DNA from: Thermoplasmata archaeon
GTDB taxonomy: Archaea > Thermoplasmatota > Thermoplasmata > Thermoplasmatales > Thermoplasmataceae
Assembly (NCBI GenBank): GCA_021819225.1
Contig: JAKARU010000046.1
Span: 1 to 6,967, forward strand
Length of the DNA stretch: 6,967 nt
Direction: 5' to 3'
Shown here piece by piece: positions 1-5,961 of this stretch; within the stretch, counting starts at the first letter, position 1; each line of letters begins with the position of its first letter. The notes below the pieces were generated by a model, which was not told where the DNA came from, searched no databases, and worked only from the letters and a program-made list of their open reading frames with translations. A program made the translations under genes and the position numbers.

Positions 1-4
1 GATC

Positions 5-121
5 TTATCCAATTGAGATGAATATCATGCTTAAAATGAGCTCAATCAATATGAGTACCGTGAGCAGATGTCGTTCCAAAAGCCTTCTTCTCCATTGTGG
101 CAGAATTATACTATTTGTCAT
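5..121 (-). CDS. Possible 38-aa single-pass membrane peptide
   Basis: A short minus-strand frame runs from ATG (119-121) to TAA (5-7). It begins with a polar and basic stretch (MTNSIILPQWRRRLLERH), followed by about 20 hydrophobic residues from Leu19 to the end (LLTVLILIELILSMIFISIG). This is the pattern of a tail-anchored or single-helix peptide with a positive, probably cytoplasmic, N-terminus. The open frame extends another 12 codons upstream without a second ATG, so it could instead be the tail of a broken gene. It lies 70 bp downstream of the small gene ending at 192 on the same strand and could share its transcript. Only a weak AGCAGGAAAG purine stretch precedes the ATG. I do not recognise a family; that it is coding is inferred only from its composition. 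Confidence 0.25.
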   Translation of the reverse strand: MTNSIILPQWRRRLLERHLLTVLILIELILSMIFISIG

Positions 122-191
122 AATTTCAACTTTCCTGCTTCCTGAAGGAATAGGTTTTCACATTAAAGGGTTTTTTGGTTTGTGTGGAAAA

Positions 192-482
192 TTATTGCTC
201 TTCATACGGAGTTTCTCGTAAAGTATCACTCTGATCAAAGGAAATTGTGATCGTAGGATGTTTCCTTCTGGGAAATATGGTCATGTGAGTTATTGAGTCT
301 TCTGAAGATTCTACTGCCTCCAGAAGTCCCCTGGCGAGAATTATGGCTTTTTCATTATTGAGCGGCAGTCCAATTGTGGTTCCTTTCCATTCCGCATCCT
401 TCATCCATATCTTATCGAGGTTTATATTTGACCTTATTGACTCCTTTCCATATGAATCAATGCACAATCCCTTAATTGGCAT
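192..482 (-). CDS. Hypothetical small protein (96-102 aa)
   Basis: The sequence reads like a small soluble protein of mixed alpha/beta character. It has an N-terminal strand-rich part with an IWMKDAEWKG segment, a central helix (NEKAIILARGLLEAVES), and a C-terminal strand part with RKHPTITISFDQ, ending in a polar tail. It has no signal peptide or membrane segment, and I do not recognise the family. I place the start at ATG 480-482. An in-frame TTG at 498-500 would add six residues (MNRKIQ); it overlaps the TGA of the upstream decayed frame as TTGA, an arrangement typical of coupled genes. An AT-rich box at about 519-533 on this strand lies about 26 nt before the TTG, so either start is possible. 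It seems to be the surviving downstream member of an operon whose upstream gene is broken. Confidence 0.5.
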   Translation of the reverse strand: MPIKGLCIDSYGKESIRSNINLDKIWMKDAEWKGTTIGLPLNNEKAIILARGLLEAVESSEDSITHMTIFPRRKHPTITISFDQSDTLRETPYEEQ

Positions 483-496
483 TTGAATTTTACGGT

Positions 497-906
497 TCAA
501 CCTACAATATTGGGGATAGGATAATATGAATATTCTCCATGCTCATCAATGCCGATATAAAATACACTGTGGATCTCTATAATGTTACATTATAGTGGTT
601 TGAGATCTGTGTTGTCCTTGATCCAGATGAAAAGATTCTCTGATATGTCTTGAGCACGATGATGGGTGTAGATCGCAGTGTTTTGTTCTCCACATGGAAT
701 ACTTTGTTTTAGGTTATGTTAAAATCATAAAATAACAGATAACCTTTTACAGGAGTTGTGTAGTCAGTTTTCGATGTATTGTTAGAGGATCATTGGGGGG
801 TACTGCATTAGGAATGCATGTATCCATCAGAATCAATGACCGCATATCTTCTCGCAATTATCGACTCTACAAAAGGGAAATCGGAGGCTATTGGATTGTG
901 TAACAT
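497..906 (-). pseudogene. Decayed protein-coding remnant
   Basis: No long open frame exists here, but consecutive minus-strand segments read like protein. One frame starts with ATG 904-906 and gives a 32-residue piece (MLHNPIASDFPFVESIIARR, then YAVIDSDGYMHS) to TAA 808-810. The same frame passes a further TGA and TAA, then continues with DYTTPVKGYLLFYDFNIT to TAA 709-711. Around 670-690 the protein-like reading moves to another frame, giving AQDISENLFIWIKDNTDLKP to TAA 590-592. After that stop the same frame gives IHSVFYIGIDEHGEYSYYP and ends at TGA 497-499, which overlaps the TTG of the next gene. At least three internal stops and one frameshift would be needed, so the gene is probably dead. 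The family is not recognised, and the remnant call rests on composition alone. Confidence 0.4.
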
Positions 907-1128
907 TGCAATGATAGGGATCTGAATAAACAATTATTATAGCCTTTGATAAGAGAAATTCCTGTTATTGATGACTATACATCATAAGGGAGTAGATCAT
1001 CCTAATTTAAGGGAATGCATACATAGAATCATTCAACTCGATTTAGGAGAAATAGTCAGTATGAAGATTTTAGTTTGAGATCTTAGAGGAAAAGAAATTC
1101 AAATGAAATTTATGTAGTTTTTAAAAAT
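907..1128. other. AT-rich stretch with no supported gene
   Basis: Together with the hairpin and small ORF that follow, this completes the gene-poor interval between the decayed remnant and the surface-protein gene. Short frames on both strands are cut by frequent stops, and I found no RNA gene or repeat array. Its right end carries the AT-rich TTTTTAAAAA (about 1118-1128), which could be a TATA box for the small plus-strand ORF at 1159. Confidence 0.4.
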
Positions 1129-1148
1129 GTGGGATTGTCAAGTCCCAC
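1129..1148 (+). promoter_or_regulatory. Inverted repeat, candidate operator or RNA hairpin
   Basis: GTGGGA (1129-1134) and TCCCAC (1143-1148) are perfect inverted repeats. As RNA the stem can extend by a U-G and a U-A pair to 8 bp, closing a GUCA tetraloop. It sits between an AT-rich TTTTTAAAAA box (about 1118-1128) and a GATATATATTATG stretch that leads into the ATG at 1159. A transcript started about 26 nt after the box would begin at the 3' edge of the repeat. That position, between TATA box and start site, is where archaeal repressors often bind; the regulatory role is inferred. It has no T-run, so it is not a typical terminator. Confidence 0.3.
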
Positions 1149-1158
1149 GATATATATT

Positions 1159-1272
1159 ATGTGGAGAGATGAACAGGAAATTTATGGAAGAGGTTCAGCA
1201 AGAATGAAATGCAATAGGATATTCCTGTCTCGGGCCAAGGGAATTAATCAACAGAAAGTGTCTAAAGTTTGA
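1159..1272 (+). CDS. Possible 37-aa basic peptide
   Basis: A short plus-strand frame runs from ATG 1159 to TGA 1270-1272. The product would be basic and soluble (MWRDEQEIYGRGSARMKCNR near the start, with Lys/Gln-rich residues at the end), with one cysteine and no membrane segment. No Shine-Dalgarno site is present; a leaderless or very short-leader transcript from the AT-rich box near 1118-1128 would place the hairpin at 1129-1148 over the start site. It runs convergent to the large surface-protein gene. I do not recognise it. It may be a chance ORF or a remnant of a longer gene. Confidence 0.22.
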   Translation: MWRDEQEIYGRGSARMKCNRIFLSRAKGINQQKVSKV

Positions 1273-1327
1273 GTTTACACACGAGATGATATATCCTAAT
1301 AATAAAGAAGATTAAAGGCTTGAAAGT

Positions 1328-1343
1328 GAAATAATAAAAAATT
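1328..1343 (-). terminator. T-rich terminator of surface-protein gene
   Basis: Directly after the TAA stop (1344-1346), the minus strand reads AATTTTTTATTATTTC. A T-rich tract without a stable hairpin is the usual intrinsic termination signal in archaea. Confidence 0.5.
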
Positions 1344-3158
1344 TTACGAGGCCACCACAAAATTGGAAGGGCCATTAAACGAGTATGTTTCTCCGTTAGC
1401 ATTGAATGTGATAGGGTTAAAGGATTGGTAATCAACGAGGCTGTATGAGTAGCTGGGGTCAAGCTCTCCACTCGTTATGAAATACAGGTTAGCAGGAAAA
1501 TACGAATCTGTGGAGAAAGAAATGGATGAGAAATCCGTAAGTAAAGTAACGGAGAGTTGCATAACAGAATCAAGTGTTGCAAGGGCCACATCTACAATTG
1601 CAGGTTCCGATGCATCTCCGTCAGCGCCATTTAGTGCTGATTCAAAGGTTATGAATGCCAGTGCAACACCAAGTCCTGCGGGAAACGTCTTCAATGCTGA
1701 GGTTACCTTTGTCATCTCAGAGGCCGCACTGGAATAGCCAGTTGTCTTTCCCATTATGGTTCTTTCAGATATTCCTCTCGCGGGAGCCAGCGATCCAATA
1801 TTGGTCTTCATCTCGCCATTCGTGGCATTTTGAAGGATATAATAATACTCTATGGGAACATATCCATATCCTACCTCGAAATTATCGTTTTTTGAGTATA
1901 TAGATGTCAGCGCTATTGAGGTTGCATTTCCAAGGTATTTATCGAAGCATTGACCCTGGCCATTCTTCCATGAGCAATATATGTTGTAATGTGTCACAGT
2001 AAAGGTCGCATTTGATATGTATACCATAGCGGTTGTTTCATTTATCCCTGTTCGCATTATAGTTCCATTTGGTTGACCATATATGGAGTTTAGAGGATAA
2101 GCTTGCATTAGAATGGCTCCCCCACCATTTGCGACGAGTGTGCCATTCCCTCCCCATGATGGATTTGTGGACATCTGATCCGTTATACTTCCTTCTGCAG
2201 TTACACCTGTCTGATCTGAGGTCATGCAGAGGGTTACCCCGGAATAGTCAACAAACGCTGTGATGTACAATGGATTATTGGTCATATTAAAGGTTGCATT
2301 GTCATGAATACTGAATAGAGGAAAGGGCCCTTGAACAACATTTACACTGGTTCCTATGTATTTCGTTCCAATGTAACATGGTGGCGGTGCAATTGTATTG
2401 GGGGATGCTTTTGCATATGCATTGTAGTTCTGGACAGATGGATTTATGTTTGTAACATAGGTTGGTTTTGCCATGTTATAGGATGGTGTTAAATTGAAGC
2501 AATATGGTATATATGAAAGCAATGAGTACGATGGTAAACCGATTCCTGTGTTATCGAACCAGTGATTCAGATTGTGGTTGGGATTAAAAGGGCCGATTAA
2601 AACATTATATATGCTTACGTTAGAAGAAAGGGGATTGAAGGGCATATTGTTATAATATGAGTATACAGAGAGATTTCCATTGTAAAGTATGGAGAGTGTT
2701 GCCTCAACCTGCAATGATACCTCCTGGCCATTTGTTCCTGGATAATATCCTTCTTCTTCGTAATATCTCTGCCATCCCATCATAATTGCAGAAAATCTGC
2801 TGAAATTCATGAAACCTGAAAATGATCTCTGATCGTTTTTCGGGAATAGAGTCATGTTAAAAAGAGTAATATATCCCTGTTGAGGAAGGGAGTAATTAGC
2901 AACTATTGGGGTATTTTTAGATGGAAAATATGATGGATTTACTCCCATGATCTGAACATTCTCAGTCACATTGGTGGTTCCATTGAAACTAAGATTCTGT
3001 GACAAAGCTATATTTATTTTGGGCCCTACTGTGAAAGTTCCCACATAACCATGGGAGGAATATACTTCAAACCCTGCAAAGGAGATCAATATCATCATTG
3101 TGACACTTGAGATTGCTATAACCATTTTCTGCCTTTGGCTTAAATGGATTTTATTCAT
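1344..3158 (-). CDS. Large sequon-rich surface or secreted protein
   Basis: This 604-aa protein is probably membrane-anchored or exported. Residues 1-11 are basic and polar (MNKIHLSQRQK), and residues 12-30 form a hydrophobic signal peptide or anchor (VIAISSVTMMILISF). The rest is rich in Asn, Ser, Thr, Tyr and Gly and carries 17 N-X-S/T sequons (NLS, NGT, NVT, NYS, NMT and others), the last at Asn444. The final 160 residues have none. That tail includes hydrophobic segments at about 492-509 (FPAGLGVALAFITFESAL) and 518-548, so it may form a separate or membrane-associated part. Five scattered Cys follow the signal. The open frame extends upstream to 3569, but that part is antisense to gmhA. 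I place the start at ATG 3156-3158 because a TTTAAG box lies about 27 nt upstream, fitting a leaderless start; ATG 3171-3173 is an alternative. It is divergent from gmhA-hddA. No known domain is recognised. Confidence 0.82.
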   Translation of the reverse strand: MNKIHLSQRQKMVIAISSVTMMILISFAGFEVYSSHGYVGTFTVGPKINIALSQNLSFNGTTNVTENVQIMGVNPSYFPSKNTPIVANYSLPQQGYITLFNMTLFPKNDQRSFSGFMNFSRFSAIMMGWQRYYEEEGYYPGTNGQEVSLQVEATLSILYNGNLSVYSYYNNMPFNPLSSNVSIYNVLIGPFNPNHNLNHWFDNTGIGLPSYSLLSYIPYCFNLTPSYNMAKPTYVTNINPSVQNYNAYAKASPNTIAPPPCYIGTKYIGTSVNVVQGPFPLFSIHDNATFNMTNNPLYITAFVDYSGVTLCMTSDQTGVTAEGSITDQMSTNPSWGGNGTLVANGGGAILMQAYPLNSIYGQPNGTIMRTGINETTAMVYISNATFTVTHYNIYCSWKNGQGQCFDKYLGNATSIALTSIYSKNDNFEVGYGYVPIEYYYILQNATNGEMKTNIGSLAPARGISERTIMGKTTGYSSAASEMTKVTSALKTFPAGLGVALAFITFESALNGADGDASEPAIVDVALATLDSVMQLSVTLLTDFSSISFSTDSYFPANLYFITSGELDPSYSYSLVDYQSFNPITFNANGETYSFNGPSNFVVAS

Positions 3159-3182
3159 TGAATTATAAATCATACATAAACA

Positions 3183-3188
3183 CTTAAA
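3183..3188 (-). promoter_or_regulatory. TATA-like box for surface-protein gene
   Basis: On the minus strand TTTAAG, preceded by the purine-rich GTAAAA that could serve as a BRE, is centred about 27 nt before the ATG at 3158. There is no Shine-Dalgarno site, so transcription probably begins at or next to the start codon. Confidence 0.4.
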
Positions 3189-3308
3189 TTTTACCAGTAT
3201 CAGTTCATGGTAAGCTAAATTTTGATTATACCTGTGCGGAGCATTGAAAGTCAGTTTTGTCATAAAGATTTTTTCCTCATCATTACATTTCAATTTGATT
3301 AGCAATAG

Positions 3309-3319
3309 TAATATTTTAG
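3309..3319 (+). promoter_or_regulatory. TATA-like box for gmhA-hddA operon
   Basis: TAATATTTTAG is centred about 22 nt before the gmhA ATG. No Shine-Dalgarno site precedes that ATG, so a leaderless or near-leaderless transcript is likely. The spacing is a little short for an archaeal TATA box. This box and the divergent one at 3183-3188 share the 177-bp gap between the two genes. Confidence 0.35.
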
Positions 3320-3335
3320 TTGCCAATATTGGTTC

Positions 3336-3899
3336 ATGGATATTGAAGGTATTAAGAAATATCTTGATGAGGGCTCCAAAGTACGTGATCAACTGGATCC
3401 AGGAAAGATACTCTATCTCGGAGATTCCATATCTCATGCCTTTAAAACTGGTCACAAGATCATACTCTTTGGAAATGGGGGCAGTGCAGCAGATGCACAA
3501 CATATCGCTGCTGAGTTTGTAGGGAGATTCGAAAAGGAAAGGAAACCTCTTCCAGCAATGATACTCCATGGTAATTCGTCGTCTATTACTGCCATAGGCA
3601 ATGATTACAGCTATGGGGATACTTTTTCAAGGCAGGTTGAGGCTTTTGCCAAACCAGGCGATCTAATCATAGCGCTGAGCACCAGTGGAAATTCTGAAAA
3701 TGTGGTCAGGGCAGTTGAGGCTGCAAAAAGAATTGGATGCACTTTATTCGGAATCACTGGTTCCAAAGGTGGGAAGTTGAATGAACTTATAAACGATGAA
3801 AATTTGATAAAGATCTCCAGTAACAGGACATCATATATACAGGAATCAACAATAGCCATTGGTCATATAGTATCCAAAATTGTAGAGGACAGTATATAA
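3336..3899 (+). CDS. gmhA: Sedoheptulose-7-phosphate isomerase (GmhA)
   Basis: GmhA converts sedoheptulose 7-phosphate to D-glycero-D-manno-heptose 7-phosphate, the first committed step of activated-heptose synthesis, in the cytoplasm. The 187-aa length is normal for the family, and the protein is a single SIS (sugar isomerase) domain. The signature FGNGGSAADAQHIAAEFVGR spans residues 45-64. It supplies His56 and Glu60, matching the metal ligand and catalytic Glu known as His61 and Glu65 in bacterial enzymes. The phosphate-binding STSGNSENV loop is at 115-123. Gln169 (YIQES) and His177 (IGHIV) correspond to bacterial Gln172 and His180, so the active site looks complete. Heptose 7-phosphate is passed to the kinase encoded 8 bp downstream, clearly in one operon. 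The start is the first ATG after the intergenic gap. Confidence 0.95.
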   Translation: MDIEGIKKYLDEGSKVRDQLDPGKILYLGDSISHAFKTGHKIILFGNGGSAADAQHIAAEFVGRFEKERKPLPAMILHGNSSSITAIGNDYSYGDTFSRQVEAFAKPGDLIIALSTSGNSENVVRAVEAAKRIGCTLFGITGSKGGKLNELINDENLIKISSNRTSYIQESTIAIGHIVSKIVEDSI

Positions 3900-3905
3900 G
3901 TGATC
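3900..3905 (+). promoter_or_regulatory. Shine-Dalgarno site for heptose kinase
   Basis: GTGATC begins right after the gmhA TAA and matches the archaeal anti-Shine-Dalgarno core (GGTGATC type). The GTGA core is 4 nt before ATG 3908. It supports translation of the second gene from the gmhA transcript and fixes its start. Confidence 0.55.
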
Positions 3906-3907
3906 TT

Positions 3908-4909
3908 ATGAATGATGCAGGTTTTAGAATTGTTACCTCCAGAACCCCATTGAGAATTACTTTTACAGGCGGAGGCACTGATTTGCCCGAGTACTATAGA
4001 AATTATGGTCCTGGGGCAGTAATTTCCGCTACAGTGGATAGATATATTTATGTCACAATAGCCAAGAACTTCAGGCCTGACGAAATCAGGGTAAGTTATT
4101 CAAGAACAGAAAATGCAATAAAAAATGTTAATGATATTCAGCATCCAACTGTCAGGGAAGCCCTTAAGCTTTTGGGGATAGAATCCGGAATTCAGATAAT
4201 CAGCATCACCGAAATCCCTGCCGGTGGAACTGGTCTTGGTTCAAGCAGTTCATTTCTTGTTGGGTTGCTCAATGCACTCCATACCTGGATAGGTGAAACG
4301 GTATCTCCAAGGACCATTGCAGAGGAATCTGTTAAGATTGAGAGAAACATCCTTGGGGAACCCGGCGGGAAACAGGATCAGTATATTGCAGCCTTTGGTG
4401 GAATTCAGTTAATGGAATTTTTACAGGATGAAGAGGTAAATCTATCCAGAATACCACTTCGTGGCGAGGATTTGGAGAGACTCAATGAAAGACTCATGAT
4501 ATTTTACACAGGAGTTGAAAGAATGTCTACGAATATACATAAGAGTCAATCTAAACATATTCCAGAGATGGCTAATGAATATAACAGGATGAGGGATATA
4601 GCATACGAAACTTATAATTCATTAAAAGAAAGAAAATTTGATCGTCTTGGTGAGTTAATGAACGAGAATTGGCTCATAAAGAGAAGACTGACATCGGGCA
4701 TCACTGATGGTATTATTGATAAGTATTATAATAAGGCCATTGAAGCAGGTGCAGAAGGAGGAAAATTAATGGGAGCGGGGGGAGGAGGATTCCTTATCTT
4801 CTCAGCACCCCTAGAGAAACACAACAGCATAGAACAGGCAATGAGTGGCCTGGTCAGACACAGATTCAAGATAGAGAATCTTGGATCGAGGATCGTTTAT
4901 CTCGAATGA
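3908..4909 (+). CDS. hddA: D-glycero-D-manno-heptose 7-phosphate kinase, GHMP family
   Basis: This enzyme phosphorylates C1 of heptose 7-phosphate with ATP, giving heptose 1,7-bisphosphate for the GDP-heptose branch. The 333-aa length fits HddA-type GHMP kinases. Motif 1 is RTPLRITFTGGGTDLPEYY (residues 12-30), the version typical of heptose kinases. The ATP loop is PAGGTGLGSSSS (104-115). GEPGGKQDQYIAAFGGI (150-166) carries the probable catalytic Asp157. Motif 3, KLMGAGGGGF, is at 286-295. All GHMP motifs are present and the gene appears intact. It starts 8 bp after gmhA with its own Shine-Dalgarno site, and the pairing of the two genes strongly supports the substrate. The related fucokinase-type GHMP kinases share motif 1, so exact sugar specificity is inferred from the neighbour. 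The next enzymes (GmhB phosphatase, HddC guanylyltransferase) are not in the window. Confidence 0.9.
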   Translation: MNDAGFRIVTSRTPLRITFTGGGTDLPEYYRNYGPGAVISATVDRYIYVTIAKNFRPDEIRVSYSRTENAIKNVNDIQHPTVREALKLLGIESGIQIISITEIPAGGTGLGSSSSFLVGLLNALHTWIGETVSPRTIAEESVKIERNILGEPGGKQDQYIAAFGGIQLMEFLQDEEVNLSRIPLRGEDLERLNERLMIFYTGVERMSTNIHKSQSKHIPEMANEYNRMRDIAYETYNSLKERKFDRLGELMNENWLIKRRLTSGITDGIIDKYYNKAIEAGAEGGKLMGAGGGGFLIFSAPLEKHNSIEQAMSGLVRHRFKIENLGSRIVYLE

Positions 4910-4947
4910 TAATAAATCTCTGAATTCCCATTATGCAACAGATCATC

Positions 4948-4960
4948 CCTTTATTTTATT
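4948..4960 (+). terminator. T-rich tract after heptose operon
   Basis: CCTTTATTTTATT lies about 40 nt after the kinase stop and slightly overlaps the 3' end of the convergent ogt gene. A T-rich tract is a plausible archaeal terminator for gmhA-hddA. No clear tract of equal strength is seen for ogt on the other strand, only GATTTATTATC near 4909-4919. Confidence 0.35.
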
Positions 4961-5274
4961 GCACCTTCCTTACGCAGTAGTGATTCTTTCCGGGCAGTTC
5001 CACCATCTCCGGAATAATTTCCCAATTCACCGTTACTCTTAATTACTCTATGGCAGGGAATTATTGGTGCAAGAGGATTATTTTTAAGAACTGTTCCAAC
5101 GGCACGGTAGGCCCCACCATGACCTATTGCCTCTGCAACCTGTTTGTAAGTTCTTGTTTCGCCCTTTGGGATTTCATAAACATACATCAATACCTTCTTT
5201 TGAAATCCGGTCATATTTAGATCGGTGAGAATTCGCTCTATTTCATTTTTATTGTATCCCTTTCCCCTTTCCAT
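4951..5274 (-). CDS. ogt: Methylated-DNA--protein-cysteine methyltransferase (OGT/MGMT)
   Basis: This is a suicide DNA-repair protein that moves an alkyl group from O6-alkylguanine to its own cysteine. The 107-aa product covers only the C-terminal catalytic domain; the N-terminal domain found in longer enzymes is absent. TGFQKKVLMYVYEIPKGETR (22-41) is the conserved lead-in. TYKQVAEAIG (42-51) followed by AYRAVG (55-60) is the DNA-binding helix region with the Arg57 finger. Asn66 sits at the usual hinge (KNNP). IPCHRVI (72-78) contains the acceptor Cys74 and His75. The substrate-loop motif is GNYSGDGG (85-92), where most homologues have GGYxGG. The gene is convergent to hddA and appears single. 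A TTTTAATTT box at 5295-5303 lies about 25 nt before ATG 5274, suggesting a leaderless transcript. Confidence 0.94.
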   Translation of the reverse strand: MERGKGYNKNEIERILTDLNMTGFQKKVLMYVYEIPKGETRTYKQVAEAIGHGGAYRAVGTVLKNNPLAPIIPCHRVIKSNGELGNYSGDGGTARKESLLRKEGAIK

Positions 5275-5294
5275 GAAGCTTTATCAATAAATCA

Positions 5295-5303
5295 AATTAA
5301 AAC
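5295..5303 (-). promoter_or_regulatory. TATA-like box for ogt
   Basis: On the minus strand TTTTAATTT is centred about 25 nt upstream of the ogt ATG, the normal distance for a leaderless archaeal gene. No Shine-Dalgarno site lies before the ATG. Confidence 0.4.
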
Positions 5304-5344
5304 TGTTTGATCCTAACATGGCAGTCTTCACCTTACGGTCGAAA

Positions 5345-5548
5345 TTATTTCAGCATTTTCAATCGTTCAGAAACATTTTTGCATGTGTCATCTTCTCATA
5401 TTTTCGATCTGGTAACAAGCAGCATCAGCCTTTCTTTCAAAAAGTCACCACTCTGATCATCTGAATGTTTATTCATTCATCATCGTAGCCCCAATTTGGC
5501 AAAAGCTTTAGAAAAGATCTTTGCAAAGGGGTCAGGAACCGTGGACCT
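5345..5548 (-). pseudogene. Stop-ridden coding remnant
   Basis: One continuous minus-strand frame reads like protein but is broken by stops. It gives STVPDPFAKIFSKAFAKLGL, then two TGA codons (5477-5482), then ATG 5474-5476 with MNKHSDDQSGDFLKERLMLL and VTRSKI to TGA 5396-5398, then EDDTCKNVSERLKMLK to TAA 5345-5347. The pieces sharing one frame over about 200 bp suggests a single ancestral gene inactivated mainly by substitutions. I do not recognise the family. It lies between ogt and the IS21 fragment and could be either part of that element or an older host gene that the insertion disrupted. Confidence 0.35.
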
Positions 5549-5591
5549 TGCAAATAATATAATCATATACAGCAATAATACTGTATTCTGG

Positions 5592-5771
5592 CTATCTCTT
5601 GAAATCACTATTGATCGTGTCCCTGTATGGATCAAGCTTTGATTTTCTCTTCCTGTTCATTTTGACCAATGGTTCTGATTTCATATATTTCCTAACACTG
5701 TTCCTGGATATATTCAGTTCTCTGGCTATTGACTTAATGCTCATTCCTTTCTCTCTCATATTGCGTATCAT
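5592..5771 (-). pseudogene. IS21-family transposase IstA, N-terminal fragment
   Basis: A 59-codon minus-strand frame from ATG 5769-5771 to TAG 5592-5594 matches the N-terminus of IS21-family transposases (IstA). MIRNMREKGMSIKSIAREL followed by NISRNSVRKYM (residues 1-30) is the helix-turn-helix DNA-binding domain, with the family's SIKSIARELNISRNSVRKY pattern. It is followed by KSKLDPYRDTI (43-53), the conserved KxSKLDPYR block. Full IstA proteins are about 400-500 aa with a DDE catalytic domain, which is absent here, and no IstB ATPase gene follows. The frame is open for 30 more codons upstream (DFDPCPCYDSG and on), but that part runs into the element's terminal repeats. The fragment cannot be catalytic. 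Confidence 0.75.
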
Positions 5772-5873
5772 TCTCCAAGTCCAGATGATATAACTCAGAC
5801 CACTGTCATAGCATGGACATGGGTCAAAATCAAACCAGCGATAGGGGTCATTTTATTCCGGCGAAAATGCACA
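5592..5873 (-). mobile_element. IS21-family element, left-end fragment
   Basis: Reading the minus strand from 5873, the sequence begins TGTGCATTTTCGCCGG (5858-5873). Two TGACCC subterminal repeats follow (5845-5850 and 5821-5826), and then the istA fragment. This layout, TG terminus with a CGCCGG block and repeated TGACCC before istA, resembles IS21-family left ends. I see no matching right end, rest of istA, or istB, so this is a truncated copy. It begins directly after the last bases of the IS3-type orfB remnant, suggesting insertion into that element. The exact terminus is inferred from pattern, not from a target duplication. Confidence 0.55.
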
Positions 5874-5874
5874 A

Positions 5875-5961
5875 TTATGAACCTGCGTTTACAGCAACAT
5901 CACTCACCCTTAATCCCATGTCTATGTATTCATTAGCCATGTTCATTATTTCCTCACCGTC
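5875..5961 (-). pseudogene. IS3-type orfB, 5' remnant
   Basis: Immediately past the A8 run that ends orfA, another frame gives 28 codons (DGEEIMNMANEYIDMGLRVS, then DVAVNAGS) to TAA 5875-5877. This resembles the start of IS3-group orfB, where a helix of the ANEYIxMGxRVS type and an AG-I-x-STYY motif precede the DDE domain. The STYY motif and the whole catalytic domain are missing, because the IS21-like terminus begins at 5873. The frame is +1 relative to orfA, so removing one A from the run would fuse the two. Confidence 0.6.

Noticed and set aside
18..221. Plus-strand 67-aa hydrophobic ORF
   Set aside because: It is antisense to the 38-aa minus-strand frame and overlaps the end of the small gene; its Phe/Leu/Ser composition is typical of the reverse of Lys/Glu-rich coding DNA.
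1477..2263. Plus-strand ORFs of 64-86 aa inside the surface-protein gene
   Set aside because: All lie antisense to a convincing 604-aa coding frame and lack family features.
3159..3569. Upstream extension of the surface-protein frame to a 741-aa protein
   Set aside because: The extra 137 residues lie antisense to the start of gmhA and precede a clear basic-plus-hydrophobic signal segment; the TATA-like box fits the internal ATG.
5318..5464. Plus-strand 48-aa ORF (MAVFTLRSKLFQHF...)
   Set aside because: It is Phe-rich and antisense to the more protein-like, charged remnant on the minus strand, with no start signal.
5599..5793. Plus-strand 64-aa hydrophobic ORF
   Set aside because: It is the antisense shadow of the IstA helix-turn-helix fragment.
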